This document shows, piece after piece, positions 8,037 through 24,583 of a DNA stretch of 64,000 bases. Below the pieces are notes generated by a model. The model was not told the DNA's origin and searched no databases. It was given only the letters and a program-made list of their open reading frames with translations. Origin of the DNA: an uncultured Prevotellaceae bacterium (GTDB taxonomy: Bacteria > Bacteroidota > Bacteroidia > Bacteroidales > Bacteroidaceae); contig CAMJZV010000001.1 of assembly GCA_946410305.1 (NCBI GenBank), positions 269,391 to 333,390 of the forward strand, given 5' to 3'. Both the position numbers and the translations under genes were made by a program. Position 1 is the first letter of the stretch, and the number at the start of each line of letters is the position of its first letter.

Positions 8037-10047
8037 AGCAACGTGGATATGGTACCCTGGCGATTTTGAAATTTGGCTGGGGAATATCTTCAATAACCGC
8101 CGTACGGAACGGGGGGCAATGTTTCCTCCGTTCTGGAAACAGGACTCACACTACGTGACAGTGGAGTTCTCTCACGAGTTTAATCTCGAATATGAGGAAA
8201 CAATTACCATTGCCTGTGAGGGACAGTTCAACCTCGCCCTCGACGGAAAACTGCAGTTTGGAATGCCCAAGACGTTTGTGGTGCCTGCAGGCAAACACAA
8301 ACTGAATCTTAAGGTATGGAATCAAGAAACTCCCCCTGCCCTATTCATCGAAGGCGAAACCATCCATACGGATTCTACTTGGCTTGCCACCTATGAGGAT
8401 AAAATATGGATTGACGAGAATGGAATTGCCCACGGTTCTGGCATCTACGTATCTGCCGCCTCCTGGAATTTCGACAGCATAGAAACACCACCCTCACAAT
8501 ACCGGTTGGAGCGGAAGGAACAACGTCCTGTATGTTGCTATGACATAGCGACAAACGGGAAACTCCATGACTTCGGACGGGAGACTTTCGGTTACCTAAA
8601 AATCAAAAACCTCCAAGGCACACTCCACATCTATTACGGCGAAAGCCGCGAGGAAGCCCTCGACAAGGAGCATTGCGAAACACTCGACGTGCTCTCTCCA
8701 CTTACTTCTTCCCTCTCCAGTAAGGCTTTCCGTTTCGTTTATATTGAGACAGAAGAAGGAACCACCTATGACGAGGTTCTAATGGACTACGAATATGCCC
8801 CCTTCGATGAGCAGCGCTCAGGCTCCTTCCGATGCAATGACGAGGAGATTAACAAAATCTGGAAGGTGGCAGCTTATACCATGGACCTCACCACCCGTGA
8901 GTTCTTTATGGATGGTATCAAGCGTGACCGTTGGACGTGGAGTGGTGATGCCATCCAGTCGTATCTGATGAACTACTACCTCCGCTTCGACACAGAATGT
9001 GTCAAGCGCACCATCCGCCAGTTGCGTGGAAAGGATCCTGTTACGGCCCATGTCAATACCATCATGGACTATACGTTCTATTGGTTTAAGTCCATCCACG
9101 ACTACTACCTGTATACTGCCGACAAGGACTTCGTTCAGGAAATGTGGCCGCGTATGGTGACACTGATGGAGTATGTCAAAAGACGCCTGAACAAGGACGG
9201 CATGGCAGAGGGACAACCCGACGACTGGATATTCGTAGACTGGGTAGATTTCCCCATGCACAAACGCGGGACGCTATGTTTCGAGCAGATTCTGCTCATG
9301 AAGGCAATGGAGACGATGGCACTATGTGCCAAGCTATTGGGTATCAACAAGAGCGACTATCGCGTAAAGGCCGAAGAGCTGCGCAACAAGATCAAGCAGA
9401 CTTTCTGGAACTATGAGCAGAAGGCATACTATCATGCCATTGAGGACGGAAAGATGAACAAGCAGATTACCAAGTTCCCCAATATGTTTGCCATCCTCTA
9501 TGGTCTGGCCTATGAAGAAGAACGTCGTGAAATCATGCAAAGCGTCATGCTCAACCCAAATATCGACCCCATCACGACGCCCTATATGCGTTTCTACGAA
9601 CTGGAGACACTCTGCATAGACGGTTTGCAGACTCAAGTGCTACAGGAGATACGCGACTACTGGGGTGGTATGCTTCGTGAGGGGGCGACCTCGTTTTGGG
9701 AGAAATACAATCCCGAAGAGACTGGTACACAACACCTTGCCATGTACGGAAGACCCTACGGAAAGAGTCTCTGTCATGCCTGGGGAGCCAGCCCGATTTA
9801 CCTGATCGGCAAGTATTACCTAGGGGTGCAACCTACCAAACCTGGCTATGAGGAGTATCTTGTGAAGCCTGCCTTGGGAGACTTACAATGGATGGAAGGT
9901 GATGTCCCGACTCCTTTTGGTAAGATACATGTGACGATGAACCAACAAGAGGTTACCATCTATAGTGACGGTGGAAAAGGAACCCTAGTCATTGGAGAGA
10001 AAGCAATAGAGATTCCAGCAAAACAAGAAATAAGAATAGGTCTATGA
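8020..10047 (+). CDS. GH78 alpha-L-rhamnosidase without signal peptide (BT1001-like)
   Basis: The protein is 675 aa. It has N-terminal beta domains and an (alpha/alpha)6 catalytic barrel from ~residue 260. The GH78 general-acid region appears as MDGIKRDRWTWSGD (Asp298), a variant of the common DCPxRDER motif. A beta-sandwich ends the protein (GKIHVTMNQQEVTIYSDGG). It begins MQERNKATWIWYPGDF, with no signal peptide and no later Met that would create one, so it should stay in the cytoplasm or leave by an unknown route. The start overlaps the GH141 gene by 17 bases and the stop overlaps the next start by 4, consistent with translational coupling. Substrate: a terminal L-rhamnose of RG-II, from context. 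Confidence 0.85.
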   Translation: MQERNKATWIWYPGDFEIWLGNIFNNRRTERGAMFPPFWKQDSHYVTVEFSHEFNLEYEETITIACEGQFNLALDGKLQFGMPKTFVVPAGKHKLNLKVWNQETPPALFIEGETIHTDSTWLATYEDKIWIDENGIAHGSGIYVSAASWNFDSIETPPSQYRLERKEQRPVCCYDIATNGKLHDFGRETFGYLKIKNLQGTLHIYYGESREEALDKEHCETLDVLSPLTSSLSSKAFRFVYIETEEGTTYDEVLMDYEYAPFDEQRSGSFRCNDEEINKIWKVAAYTMDLTTREFFMDGIKRDRWTWSGDAIQSYLMNYYLRFDTECVKRTIRQLRGKDPVTAHVNTIMDYTFYWFKSIHDYYLYTADKDFVQEMWPRMVTLMEYVKRRLNKDGMAEGQPDDWIFVDWVDFPMHKRGTLCFEQILLMKAMETMALCAKLLGINKSDYRVKAEELRNKIKQTFWNYEQKAYYHAIEDGKMNKQITKFPNMFAILYGLAYEEERREIMQSVMLNPNIDPITTPYMRFYELETLCIDGLQTQVLQEIRDYWGGMLREGATSFWEKYNPEETGTQHLAMYGRPYGKSLCHAWGASPIYLIGKYYLGVQPTKPGYEEYLVKPALGDLQWMEGDVPTPFGKIHVTMNQQEVTIYSDGGKGTLVIGEKAIEIPAKQEIRIGL

Positions 10048-12650
10048 TGAAGAAACTGATATTCGCACTGTGCTTATTGAATACGCCATTTACCTATGCA
10101 AAGGTAAAAGTCAAGAACGTAAGTCCGCAGACCAACTATGCCGCCAGTCTGTTGACAGGCAAGGAAGGTCAGTTCAATGTGTCTGTTGAAGTGGCTGACA
10201 ACGGTGAGGCAGAAGGATTCACACTTCTCAGAAAAGACAAGCATGTCCGTGTTATCGGTAACGATGGTGCTGGTACGATTTATGGAGTCAACAAATTATT
10301 AGAACTATTACAGGAAGACCCCACACTCAGCAACCTGACCACACAGAGTGAGGTGCCACAGATGAAACTGCGCGGAGCCTGTGTGGGACTCCAGAAGACG
10401 GTCTACCTTCCTGGTCATCGTGTCTACGAATATCCTTATACCCCCGAGAACTTCCCTTGGTTCTATGACAAGACTTTGTGGATCAAGTATCTGGATTTAC
10501 TTGCAGAGAACAATATGAATACTGTCTATCTCTGGAACGGCCATCCTTTCGCCTCCCTGGTGAAACTCAAAGACTATCCCTTTGCGCCAGAGGTGGATGA
10601 TGAGACGATGCAGAAGAACCAAGAAATGTTCGGATTTCTCGTTGACGAGGCAGACCGACGCGGTATCCGTGTCATCCAGATGTTCTATAATATCATCCTT
10701 AGCAAACCATTTGCTGACCACTACGGATTGAAGACACAGGATCGTAACCGTCCTATCACCCCGCTGATTGCCGACTATACGCGTAAGTCTATCGCTGCCT
10801 TCATCGAGAAATACCCGAAGGTGGGATTTCTGATCTGTCTCGGGGAGGCGATGTCTGGTATTGACAATGACATCAAATGGATGACGGAAACGGTGATTCC
10901 CGGTATCAAAGACGGTCTGAAAGCATCAGGACGGACGGATCTCCCACCGATCATTCTTCGTAACCACGACACCGACGGTCCTGCCGTGCTAAAGGCCTCC
11001 CTTCCACTCTATCCGAACATCTACACGATGAACAAATATACAGGAGAGTCGTTGACGACCTATGAGCCAGGTGGTCCATGGGGTGAGACACATCGTATGC
11101 TTGCCGCTGCAGCACCGATTCATATAGATAATGTACATATCCTCGCCAACCTGGAGCCGTGGCGGTGGTCATCACCAGCCTTTACCCAGAAAGCCGTACA
11201 GGCGATGCATCGTGTGCATCATTCGAAGGGACTGCATCTCTATCCACAGGCCTCCTATTGGGACTGGCCCTATACAGCAGATAAGTTACCCAACGGAGAA
11301 CGCTTGTTACAGATTGACCGCGACTGGATGTGGTATAAGGCATGGGGCCGCTATGCATGGAGTGACCAGCGTGGCGATGACAAAGCATACTGGAAACGGC
11401 TGTTGGCTGATTATTATGGCATCAGTAAGGAGGCCGCAGAGCATCTGTTGAATGCTTACGATGAGTCGGGCGAGATTGCCCCCAAACTACTCCGTCGCTT
11501 CGGTATTACGGAAGGTAACCGTCAGACGTTGCTCTTGGGTATGACAATGGGTGAACTGGTGAATCCTTATAAGTATACCATCTATCCCGGCTTCTACGAG
11601 AGTTGCGGACCTCAAGGTGAGAAACTCATCGAGTATGTTGAAAAAGAATGGAAACACGAACAGCATGTGGGTGAACTGCCGTTGGACATTGCCATGCAAT
11701 GTGTCACCCATGGTGAACTGGCATGTTCAGCAATCTCAAAAGTTGCTCCCCTTCCTACTCGCCACCAAAAAGAATTCCAGCGTCTGGGTATAGATTTGCA
11801 ATGTTACCGATTATTTGCCCAATCCTTCTATTATAAAGTATTGGCTGCACAGCAGGTGTTGAACTACAAATGGTCAAAGGACATCAACTGGCTCGACCGT
11901 GCCGTTCCGCTATTAGAAATGAGTGTGGCAGCATGGCAACAATTGGCTCAAATCACAGACCTGACCTACCTCTATGCCAACTCGATGCAGACTGCCCAGC
12001 GTCGCATTCCTGTAGGAGGCGATGATGGTAAGATGAAGACGTGGAGCGAACTGGCTGTCGTCTATCAGGATGAACTGGATGCCTTAAAAACAAATATTGA
12101 GAAACTGAAGCACCCAGTGGCACAGACAGATGCCAATATACAGCCTGCCACTCCCGCACGAGTAAAGCTCTACAATCCCAACGCCCAACTCATAACATTA
12201 AAGAAGGGAGCTATCGTCTTCGAGAACCGTCCTGACACTCCTGTTGACTCCGTTGCTCCGGAACTAGTCGGCATGCGGGCACTCGTACTGAATCGTGACA
12301 CGACACGCATTGTAGGTACCACCATCGAATTTGAGAGCGACAAACCCGTGAAGTTACTCGTAGGTCTCTTCAAAGACGACGACCCCAAATGGGCTAAGGC
12401 TCCGAAACTGGAAATCGATGCCACAGGCAATGAGTACGGTCAAGCAGAGCCTCTGCTCACCAACGCCATCAGCATCGTACAGATGCCGAAGGTAAATATC
12501 CACCAATATACGCTATCTGCTGGGCATCAGACACTCCATCTGCCCAAGGGTATCCTCATGGTGGCAGGTTTCACCCAGAGCGATATCAATCCCCGCGACT
12601 GTGGCCTTAACGGACCCTCGAGCGAAGTCGATTGGCTATTCCAAAAGTAA
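10044..12650 (+). CDS. candidate GH138 alpha-D-galacturonidase
   Basis: The protein is 868 aa with a signal peptide (MMKKLIFALCLLNTPFTYA). Residues ~25-100 resemble the small alpha/beta domain found before GH67 and GH20 barrels (VIGNDGAGTIYGVNKLLELL). A TIM barrel follows with candidate catalytic acids Glu268 (ICLGEAMSG), Glu335 (KYTGESL) and Glu371 (NLEPWRW). A C-terminal beta region closes it. It is not a standard GH67. It sits immediately upstream of the GH137-GH2 gene; in B. thetaiotaomicron the neighbouring pair BT0996/BT0997 is GH137-GH2 and GH138, an alpha-galacturonidase of RG-II side chain A. I therefore prefer GH138; a GH67-like alpha-glucuronidase is the alternative. Confidence 0.65.
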   Translation: MMKKLIFALCLLNTPFTYAKVKVKNVSPQTNYAASLLTGKEGQFNVSVEVADNGEAEGFTLLRKDKHVRVIGNDGAGTIYGVNKLLELLQEDPTLSNLTTQSEVPQMKLRGACVGLQKTVYLPGHRVYEYPYTPENFPWFYDKTLWIKYLDLLAENNMNTVYLWNGHPFASLVKLKDYPFAPEVDDETMQKNQEMFGFLVDEADRRGIRVIQMFYNIILSKPFADHYGLKTQDRNRPITPLIADYTRKSIAAFIEKYPKVGFLICLGEAMSGIDNDIKWMTETVIPGIKDGLKASGRTDLPPIILRNHDTDGPAVLKASLPLYPNIYTMNKYTGESLTTYEPGGPWGETHRMLAAAAPIHIDNVHILANLEPWRWSSPAFTQKAVQAMHRVHHSKGLHLYPQASYWDWPYTADKLPNGERLLQIDRDWMWYKAWGRYAWSDQRGDDKAYWKRLLADYYGISKEAAEHLLNAYDESGEIAPKLLRRFGITEGNRQTLLLGMTMGELVNPYKYTIYPGFYESCGPQGEKLIEYVEKEWKHEQHVGELPLDIAMQCVTHGELACSAISKVAPLPTRHQKEFQRLGIDLQCYRLFAQSFYYKVLAAQQVLNYKWSKDINWLDRAVPLLEMSVAAWQQLAQITDLTYLYANSMQTAQRRIPVGGDDGKMKTWSELAVVYQDELDALKTNIEKLKHPVAQTDANIQPATPARVKLYNPNAQLITLKKGAIVFENRPDTPVDSVAPELVGMRALVLNRDTTRIVGTTIEFESDKPVKLLVGLFKDDDPKWAKAPKLEIDATGNEYGQAEPLLTNAISIVQMPKVNIHQYTLSAGHQTLHLPKGILMVAGFTQSDINPRDCGLNGPSSEVDWLFQK

Positions 12651-12656
12651 ACACGT

Positions 12657-19198
<6,542 letters not shown>

Positions 19199-19204
19199 TC
19201 TTTA

Positions 19205-20722
19205 TTACTTCCTGCCAGTTTGATAAAGCCACGTGGCAAGGAAACCAACCAGGAAGATTACCGTGGTGCCCAGCACAATGGCGAGATAGGGATGCAGGTG
19301 CGGACCAGGCAGTGACCACATGGAGGCAAGGGATATCCAAGCGATGACCAGAATACCTGCCACACACCCTAAGAAAGCTCCCACGCGGTTGATTTTCTGG
19401 GGGATACATCCTAACAGGAATAGTCCCAACATACCGCCTGAGAAGATACTGGACAACGTCCACCACGCATCAATGATACTCTCGACAGAGAGCATCGCTA
19501 TGGCGACGACGGCACCTAACAGTCCTACGCCGAAACTACTCAACCTGACTATGGCCAGTTCCAGTTTCTGATGCTTGTGATGGTCTTTCGGGTCATGGTG
19601 ACGAAGACGGTCAGCCACATAGCGTGCCTTCAGGAAGAAAGGACGCACATAATCGGTCAAGATAATCGTTGCCGCACTGGTCACACTAGTTGATACCGTA
19701 CTCATTCCTGCCGCAAAGATAGAGGCAATCAAGAGACCTCGCAGACCTACGGGCAAGCCGTTGACGATAAAATACGGAAATACATAGTCGGGCTTACTGG
19801 CTATCTCCTCCGGCAAAGTAGCGACACCCACCGTATAATAGGAATACAACGCAGAACCTATCAGGAAGAACAAGGCTGACACAGGAATGAAAAGATAGCC
19901 GCCGAAGAGTGCCGAGAATTTCGCATCCTTATCGGTCTTTGCCGCATGATAGCGCTGTACATAGTTCTGGTCGATGCCATAGTTCTGTAGATTGATAAAG
20001 ATACCATAGATCAGACATACCCAGAACGTGGAGGTCGTCAGGTCTGAGGTAAAAGCTCCCAACGAAAACTTATTCCCTTCCGGTGAGTTGATGGCGAGTT
20101 CGAAAGTCTGCATCGGTCCTTCTGGCATAGAGAACATCAGGATGCCAAGGCACAATACAGCACCACCTATCAGGATAAACCCCTGAATGGCATCCGCCCA
20201 AATGACTGCCTTCAATCCTCCCAGCATCGAATAAATAATGATAGCGATCGATGTGGTGATAATCACTACATGTAGGTTCCAGCCCATGAGAATGTACATG
20301 GGGACAGCCAACAGGTAGAGAATACTTCCCATACGAGCAATCTGGGTGAGCAGATAACATGCTGAGGCATAGAGACGTGCCCAAGCGCCGAATTTCTCTT
20401 CCAGGAAGGTATAGGCAGATACAGACCCGCTATGGCGATAGAACGGTACAAAGTACTTGGCTGCAAAGTAACTGGCAATCGGGATGGACAAGGAGAAGAC
20501 AAAGGCATTCCAGTTGGAAGCGAACGCCTTACCCGGATAACCGATATAACTGATACTCGACACATAGGTGGCGAAGATGGACATACCAACGACCCACCCT
20601 GGGATAGAATGTCCTGCAGAGGTGAACTCATCGGCAGAGCTTCCCTTCTTGAAGAAAGAACAACCGAAGACCACCACGCCCAGTGTGAAGACGATAAAGA
20701 TGATAAAATCTATCAGATGCAT
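19205..20722 (-). CDS. sodium:solute symporter (SSS family), candidate 3-deoxy sugar acid importer
   Basis: The protein is 505 aa with about 13 hydrophobic segments and SSS-family features (SADEFTSAGHSIPGWVVGMS near the N-terminus, AAGMSTVSTSVTSAATI in the sodium-site helix). It would import a small solute across the inner membrane with sodium. Its start overlaps the aldolase gene by 10 bases, so both belong to one transcript. SSS symporters next to N-acetylneuraminate-lyase-like genes commonly carry sialic acid. RG-II has no sialic acid but has the related 3-deoxy acids Kdo and Dha, which are the contextual substrates. It is cut off from flanking genes by strand. Confidence 0.85.
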   Translation of the reverse strand: MHLIDFIIFIVFTLGVVVFGCSFFKKGSSADEFTSAGHSIPGWVVGMSIFATYVSSISYIGYPGKAFASNWNAFVFSLSIPIASYFAAKYFVPFYRHSGSVSAYTFLEEKFGAWARLYASACYLLTQIARMGSILYLLAVPMYILMGWNLHVVIITTSIAIIIYSMLGGLKAVIWADAIQGFILIGGAVLCLGILMFSMPEGPMQTFELAINSPEGNKFSLGAFTSDLTTSTFWVCLIYGIFINLQNYGIDQNYVQRYHAAKTDKDAKFSALFGGYLFIPVSALFFLIGSALYSYYTVGVATLPEEIASKPDYVFPYFIVNGLPVGLRGLLIASIFAAGMSTVSTSVTSAATIILTDYVRPFFLKARYVADRLRHHDPKDHHKHQKLELAIVRLSSFGVGLLGAVVAIAMLSVESIIDAWWTLSSIFSGGMLGLFLLGCIPQKINRVGAFLGCVAGILVIAWISLASMWSLPGPHLHPYLAIVLGTTVIFLVGFLATWLYQTGRK

Positions 20723-21645
20723 AGCTTTCCGTCTTTGATTGGTAAGGCGGCCAATGCCTGACGGATCTTCTCGCGCTCAGGCTCCTCAAACTTATAGAAT
20801 GGCGAAGCGACAAAGTCATCCTTGATGATGCCCAACAGGGATAATGCACATTTCAATCCCTTCAGGTAACTGGAACCATGTTTTCCAACCGTATAGATAG
20901 AGGTGGATATCTGCATGATATACTGCTGCAACTCTAAGATTCTCTCGATGTCACGACGGACAGCGGCATCATACATAGACACATAGAGTTCCGGAAACAT
21001 ATTGGCACCACCATTGATACCACCATGACCACCCAGCAACACACATTCTCCCGTAATCTCCTCGGGGCCTACCAACATTGCAAAGTCAGGACGTTCCTTC
21101 ATCTTATACATCACAGACTGGAAATAGACCGCATTGGCGGAAGAGTCCTTGAAACCGATGACCTGCGGATTCTGGGCGATACGACGAACGGTATCAGGAG
21201 CAAAACTGACCTTCACATGACTTGGCATGTTATACAGGAAGACGGGTAATGGCAACTGGGGAACCAACTCCTCATAGAACTGGGCGAGTTCGGGCTGTCC
21301 CGTGGCAAAATAATACGGAGGTGCGGATACCACACCATCAGCACCACAATCAGCAGCAACACCGGCAAGACGGATGCTCTCCACCATACTGGTATCTGTC
21401 ACACATACTAACAAGGGCAAACGACCGTTGTTGATACGTGCCGACTCACGAATCATCTGTTGACGTACACCATAACTGAGGCTCTGTTCCTCACCTGTCG
21501 TACCGAGGATGAACAGTCCATGGACACCACCTGCTATCAGGTGCTCTATCAGTTTCTCAAGACTTTCCACATCCAATGTCTCATTGTCCTTCAGTGGAGT
21601 TACTAAAGGCGGAATTATTCCGCATAAGGGTTTACTTTTAAGCAT
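20713..21645 (-). CDS. DHDPS/N-acetylneuraminate lyase family aldolase
   Basis: The protein is 310 aa, typical for the family, without signal peptide. The class I aldolase signature is complete: GTTGE (48-52), Tyr138 (FLYNMPS) and the Schiff-base Lys166 (IGFKDSSAN). These enzymes cleave or form 2-keto-3-deoxy acids with pyruvate. The partner symporter and the RG-II setting suggest cleavage of Kdo or Dha (or 2-keto-3-deoxygluconate) in the cytoplasm. True dihydrodipicolinate synthase for lysine synthesis is unlikely in this location. It is transcribed divergently from the GH2 gene at 21751, from a region with two strong dyads. Confidence 0.85.
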   Translation of the reverse strand: MLKSKPLCGIIPPLVTPLKDNETLDVESLEKLIEHLIAGGVHGLFILGTTGEEQSLSYGVRQQMIRESARINNGRLPLLVCVTDTSMVESIRLAGVAADCGADGVVSAPPYYFATGQPELAQFYEELVPQLPLPVFLYNMPSHVKVSFAPDTVRRIAQNPQVIGFKDSSANAVYFQSVMYKMKERPDFAMLVGPEEITGECVLLGGHGGINGGANMFPELYVSMYDAAVRRDIERILELQQYIMQISTSIYTVGKHGSSYLKGLKCALSLLGIIKDDFVASPFYKFEEPEREKIRQALAALPIKDGKLCI

Positions 21646-21680
21646 AATTTTAGTATTGATTTTCTATTAAGACGAAGAAT

Positions 21681-21717
21681 ATGGCCTTTTGTAATGATTA
21701 TCGGGTACAAAAGCCAT
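21681..21717. promoter_or_regulatory. operator-like inverted repeat in the aldolase/GH2 divergent region
   Basis: atggccttttgta and tacaaaagccat are reverse complements apart from one bulged base, separated by 12 bases. The dyad lies between two divergent starts and could bind a regulator. Function inferred from position only. Confidence 0.45.
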
Positions 21718-21726
21718 CTTAGAGAG

Positions 21727-21745
21727 TCATTATTTTAAATAATGA
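21727..21745. repeat. 8-bp inverted repeat before the GH2 start
   Basis: tcattatt-tta-aataatga is a perfect dyad ending 5 bases before the preferred ATG at 21751 and covering the alternative ATG at 21742. Confidence 0.4.
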
Positions 21746-21750
21746 TTTTT

Positions 21751-24582
21751 ATGAAAAGACATATCATATCAGTACTCATGCTGACAGCCTGCCAGATGGG
21801 TATCATGGCACAGTCGGCTGATGTAGACACACGACTGCAGTATTTAAGTGGAACAGGATGTGACGACACCGTACAATGGGACTTCAAATGCTCTGACGGA
21901 CGAAAGGCTGGGGAATGGACGAACATTGCAGTCCCCTCCTGTTGGGAATTACAAGGTTTCGGTACCTATCAATACGGGATGCGTTTCTACGGAAAGGCAA
22001 CACCCGAGGGTATAGCCGACGAGAAAGGATACTACAAGACGGAGTTCTCCCTGCCTCAGGAATGGGCAGGACGACAGATACAACTAGTATTCGAAGCTGC
22101 TTTCACTGAAATCCGTGTACAGATTAATGGTCGTAAGGCAGGTAACGGCACCTATCAAGGAGGCTTTACGCGGCATACGATAGATGTGTCTGATCGTGTG
22201 TTCTTTGGTAAGAAAAAGAACCGTTTGGAAGTGGAGGTCCTGAAAGAAAGCACCAATCCGCAGGTCAACCTTGCTGAGCGGCGTGCCGACTATTGGAACT
22301 TCGGTGGTATCTGGCGTCCAGTCTTCGTCGTCAGTAAGCCAGCCCGAAATATACAGCGTGTAGCAATCAATGCCAAGGCTGATGGTCACTTCATGGCGGA
22401 TGTGTTCCTAAATCGGGCCCTCCCTAGCTGTTCTGTAAACGTCGACATCATCGACACCAATGGAAAGAAGGCCGCTACCAGTCCTTCCTTTACCACTGCC
22501 AGTGATCAGGCCAAGGTTGACTTTAGCGTCAAAAATCCCAAATTGTGGAATGCTGAACAGCCGAATCTCTATACGGCAGTCTTTACATTGAAAGATAAGC
22601 AGGGCAAAACTATCCATGTAGAGCGACAGAAGTTTGGTTTCCGTACGATTGAGTATCGCCATTCCTACAAAGGCGATAAGGAGGATGGCGTGTTTATCAA
22701 TGGACAAAAGGTGATATTCAAAGGAGCAAACCGCCATTCTTTCCGACCTGAGACGGGACGCACACTCTCCAAAGCAAAGAATATTGAGGATGTGCTACTC
22801 ATCAAGAGCATGAATATGAATGCCGTCCGTCTGAGTCACTACCCTGCCGACCCAGAGTTTTTGGATGCCTGTGACTCGTTAGGTCTCTATGTAGAGTGTG
22901 AACACCCAGGTTGGCATTGGGCACACGAAACGATAGTAGGCAGTCAGATTGTAGAGGAGATGGTGACCCGCGATGTGAACCATCCATCGATTATCTTCTG
23001 GAGCAATGGCAATGAGGGTGGCTTTAATTACGAACTGGAGCCAGTATTCGCGAAGTTCGACCCACAACAGCGTGTGGTTCTCTACCCTTGGGCTAATCGC
23101 AATGGTTTCGAGACAAAGCACTATCGTTCGTGGGGCGAGACGGCAGAGTATATGCGTCAGAAGGAGATTTTCATGCCTACGGAGTTCCTGCATGGACTGT
23201 ATGACGGAGGACACGGCGCAGGCCTAAAGGACTATTGGAAGCTGATGATGTCGAATCCCCGTTGTGCAGGAGGTTTTCTGTGGGATCTGATGGACCAGGG
23301 TGTGGTACGCACAGATTTGAATGGTATCGTCGATTGCATGGGCAACTTCGGCTCTGACGGTATCGTGGGTCCCCATATGGAGAAGGAAGGCTCGTTCTAT
23401 ACCATTCGCGAAGTGTGGAGCCCTGTGCAGGTTTTGTATTTCGACAGTGGTGCCTTCACCATTCAGAACTGCTATAACTTCATCAACTTGAAGGACTGCC
23501 AGTTCAGCTATAGGCTGCTCAAGATGCCTGCCTACGGAAAGACCGATGTCAAGGTCATTAAGGAAGTAAAACTTCCGTCGCCTGATGCAGCACCAGGTGA
23601 GCGTGCCCAACTGAAAATCGAAAGGACAGATGCTGATGTGATTGAGTTAACGGCTATCGATCCCAACGGACAGGAGATTTTTACGTGGAGCCACAAGCAT
23701 TGGACAAAGGCAGACAACTTCAACAAGCGCACGCTGCATGAGAACACGCAACAGTACTCACACACAGAGGATGGCGACCTACTATTGGTAAAGAACGGCA
23801 ATCGCCAGTATGCCTTCAGCAAAAAGACAGGTATGCTGATGGGTGTTACCGTGAATGGCAAAAAGCTATCGTTCAACAATGGTCCCCGCTTTGTCGCCGC
23901 AAAGCGTGCCGACCGTTCGCAGGACGGCTTCTATAATCACGACGACAAGGAGGCCTTCCAGAAGAAGACACAATATACAGAGTATGCCGACCAGGGGACC
24001 TTCGACGGTTTTACGTTTAGCGACAGCACGTTGGTAGCCAACTATCTGCATGGTTCTATCAATCAGGTCACTTGGCGTTTCCTCGCTGATGGTGGCGTGT
24101 ATATGAACGTCGATTATTACTTCAATGGCGTGGTTGACTTGATGGGTATCTGCTTCGACTACCCAGAAACGATGGTCAAGAGCAAACAATGGGTAGGAAA
24201 GGGTCCCTATCGTGTTTGGCAGAACCGTCAGGAAGGGCCGCAGTATGGCTACTGGCAGAACAACTACAACGACCCCATTCCTGGCGAGTCTTGGGAATAT
24301 CCTGAGTTCAAGGGCTACTTCTCGAATGTCTCCTGGATGAAAGTAAACACCTGCGAGGGAGCCATTGGCATCGAACTGATGACAGGAAAGGTGGGCGTCT
24401 ATACACCTCGTGATGGTCGCGACCACCTGCTCTACGACCTCCCCGAGACAGGCATCTCTATCCTCAAGACCATTCCTGCCGTCCGTAACAAGGTGAATAC
24501 CACAGACCTGAATGGTCCAAGTGCACAGCCCTATTGGAGCAAAGGCAAAGGAAACATCAATGCCATTCTAAGATTTGAATGA
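21751..24582 (+). CDS. GH2 glycosidase of the RG-II locus
   Basis: I prefer the ATG at 21751 (MKRHIISVLMLTACQMGIMAQ, a clean signal peptide) over the track's 21742, giving 943 aa. It has the GH2 jelly-roll (VPSCWELQGFGTYQYGM), an Ig-like domain, a TIM barrel with acid/base Glu422 (SNGNEGG) and nucleophile Glu478 (MPTEFLHG), and a long C-terminal beta region. The WGKGPYRVW-like segment (VGKGPYRVWQNRQ) is typical of the last GH2 sandwich. Candidate substrates in RG-II are alpha-L-arabinopyranose, beta-D-galactose or beta-D-galacturonate. It opens the second + operon and is followed after one base by GH106. Confidence 0.85.
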   Translation: MKRHIISVLMLTACQMGIMAQSADVDTRLQYLSGTGCDDTVQWDFKCSDGRKAGEWTNIAVPSCWELQGFGTYQYGMRFYGKATPEGIADEKGYYKTEFSLPQEWAGRQIQLVFEAAFTEIRVQINGRKAGNGTYQGGFTRHTIDVSDRVFFGKKKNRLEVEVLKESTNPQVNLAERRADYWNFGGIWRPVFVVSKPARNIQRVAINAKADGHFMADVFLNRALPSCSVNVDIIDTNGKKAATSPSFTTASDQAKVDFSVKNPKLWNAEQPNLYTAVFTLKDKQGKTIHVERQKFGFRTIEYRHSYKGDKEDGVFINGQKVIFKGANRHSFRPETGRTLSKAKNIEDVLLIKSMNMNAVRLSHYPADPEFLDACDSLGLYVECEHPGWHWAHETIVGSQIVEEMVTRDVNHPSIIFWSNGNEGGFNYELEPVFAKFDPQQRVVLYPWANRNGFETKHYRSWGETAEYMRQKEIFMPTEFLHGLYDGGHGAGLKDYWKLMMSNPRCAGGFLWDLMDQGVVRTDLNGIVDCMGNFGSDGIVGPHMEKEGSFYTIREVWSPVQVLYFDSGAFTIQNCYNFINLKDCQFSYRLLKMPAYGKTDVKVIKEVKLPSPDAAPGERAQLKIERTDADVIELTAIDPNGQEIFTWSHKHWTKADNFNKRTLHENTQQYSHTEDGDLLLVKNGNRQYAFSKKTGMLMGVTVNGKKLSFNNGPRFVAAKRADRSQDGFYNHDDKEAFQKKTQYTEYADQGTFDGFTFSDSTLVANYLHGSINQVTWRFLADGGVYMNVDYYFNGVVDLMGICFDYPETMVKSKQWVGKGPYRVWQNRQEGPQYGYWQNNYNDPIPGESWEYPEFKGYFSNVSWMKVNTCEGAIGIELMTGKVGVYTPRDGRDHLLYDLPETGISILKTIPAVRNKVNTTDLNGPSAQPYWSKGKGNINAILRFE

Positions 24583-24583
24583 T

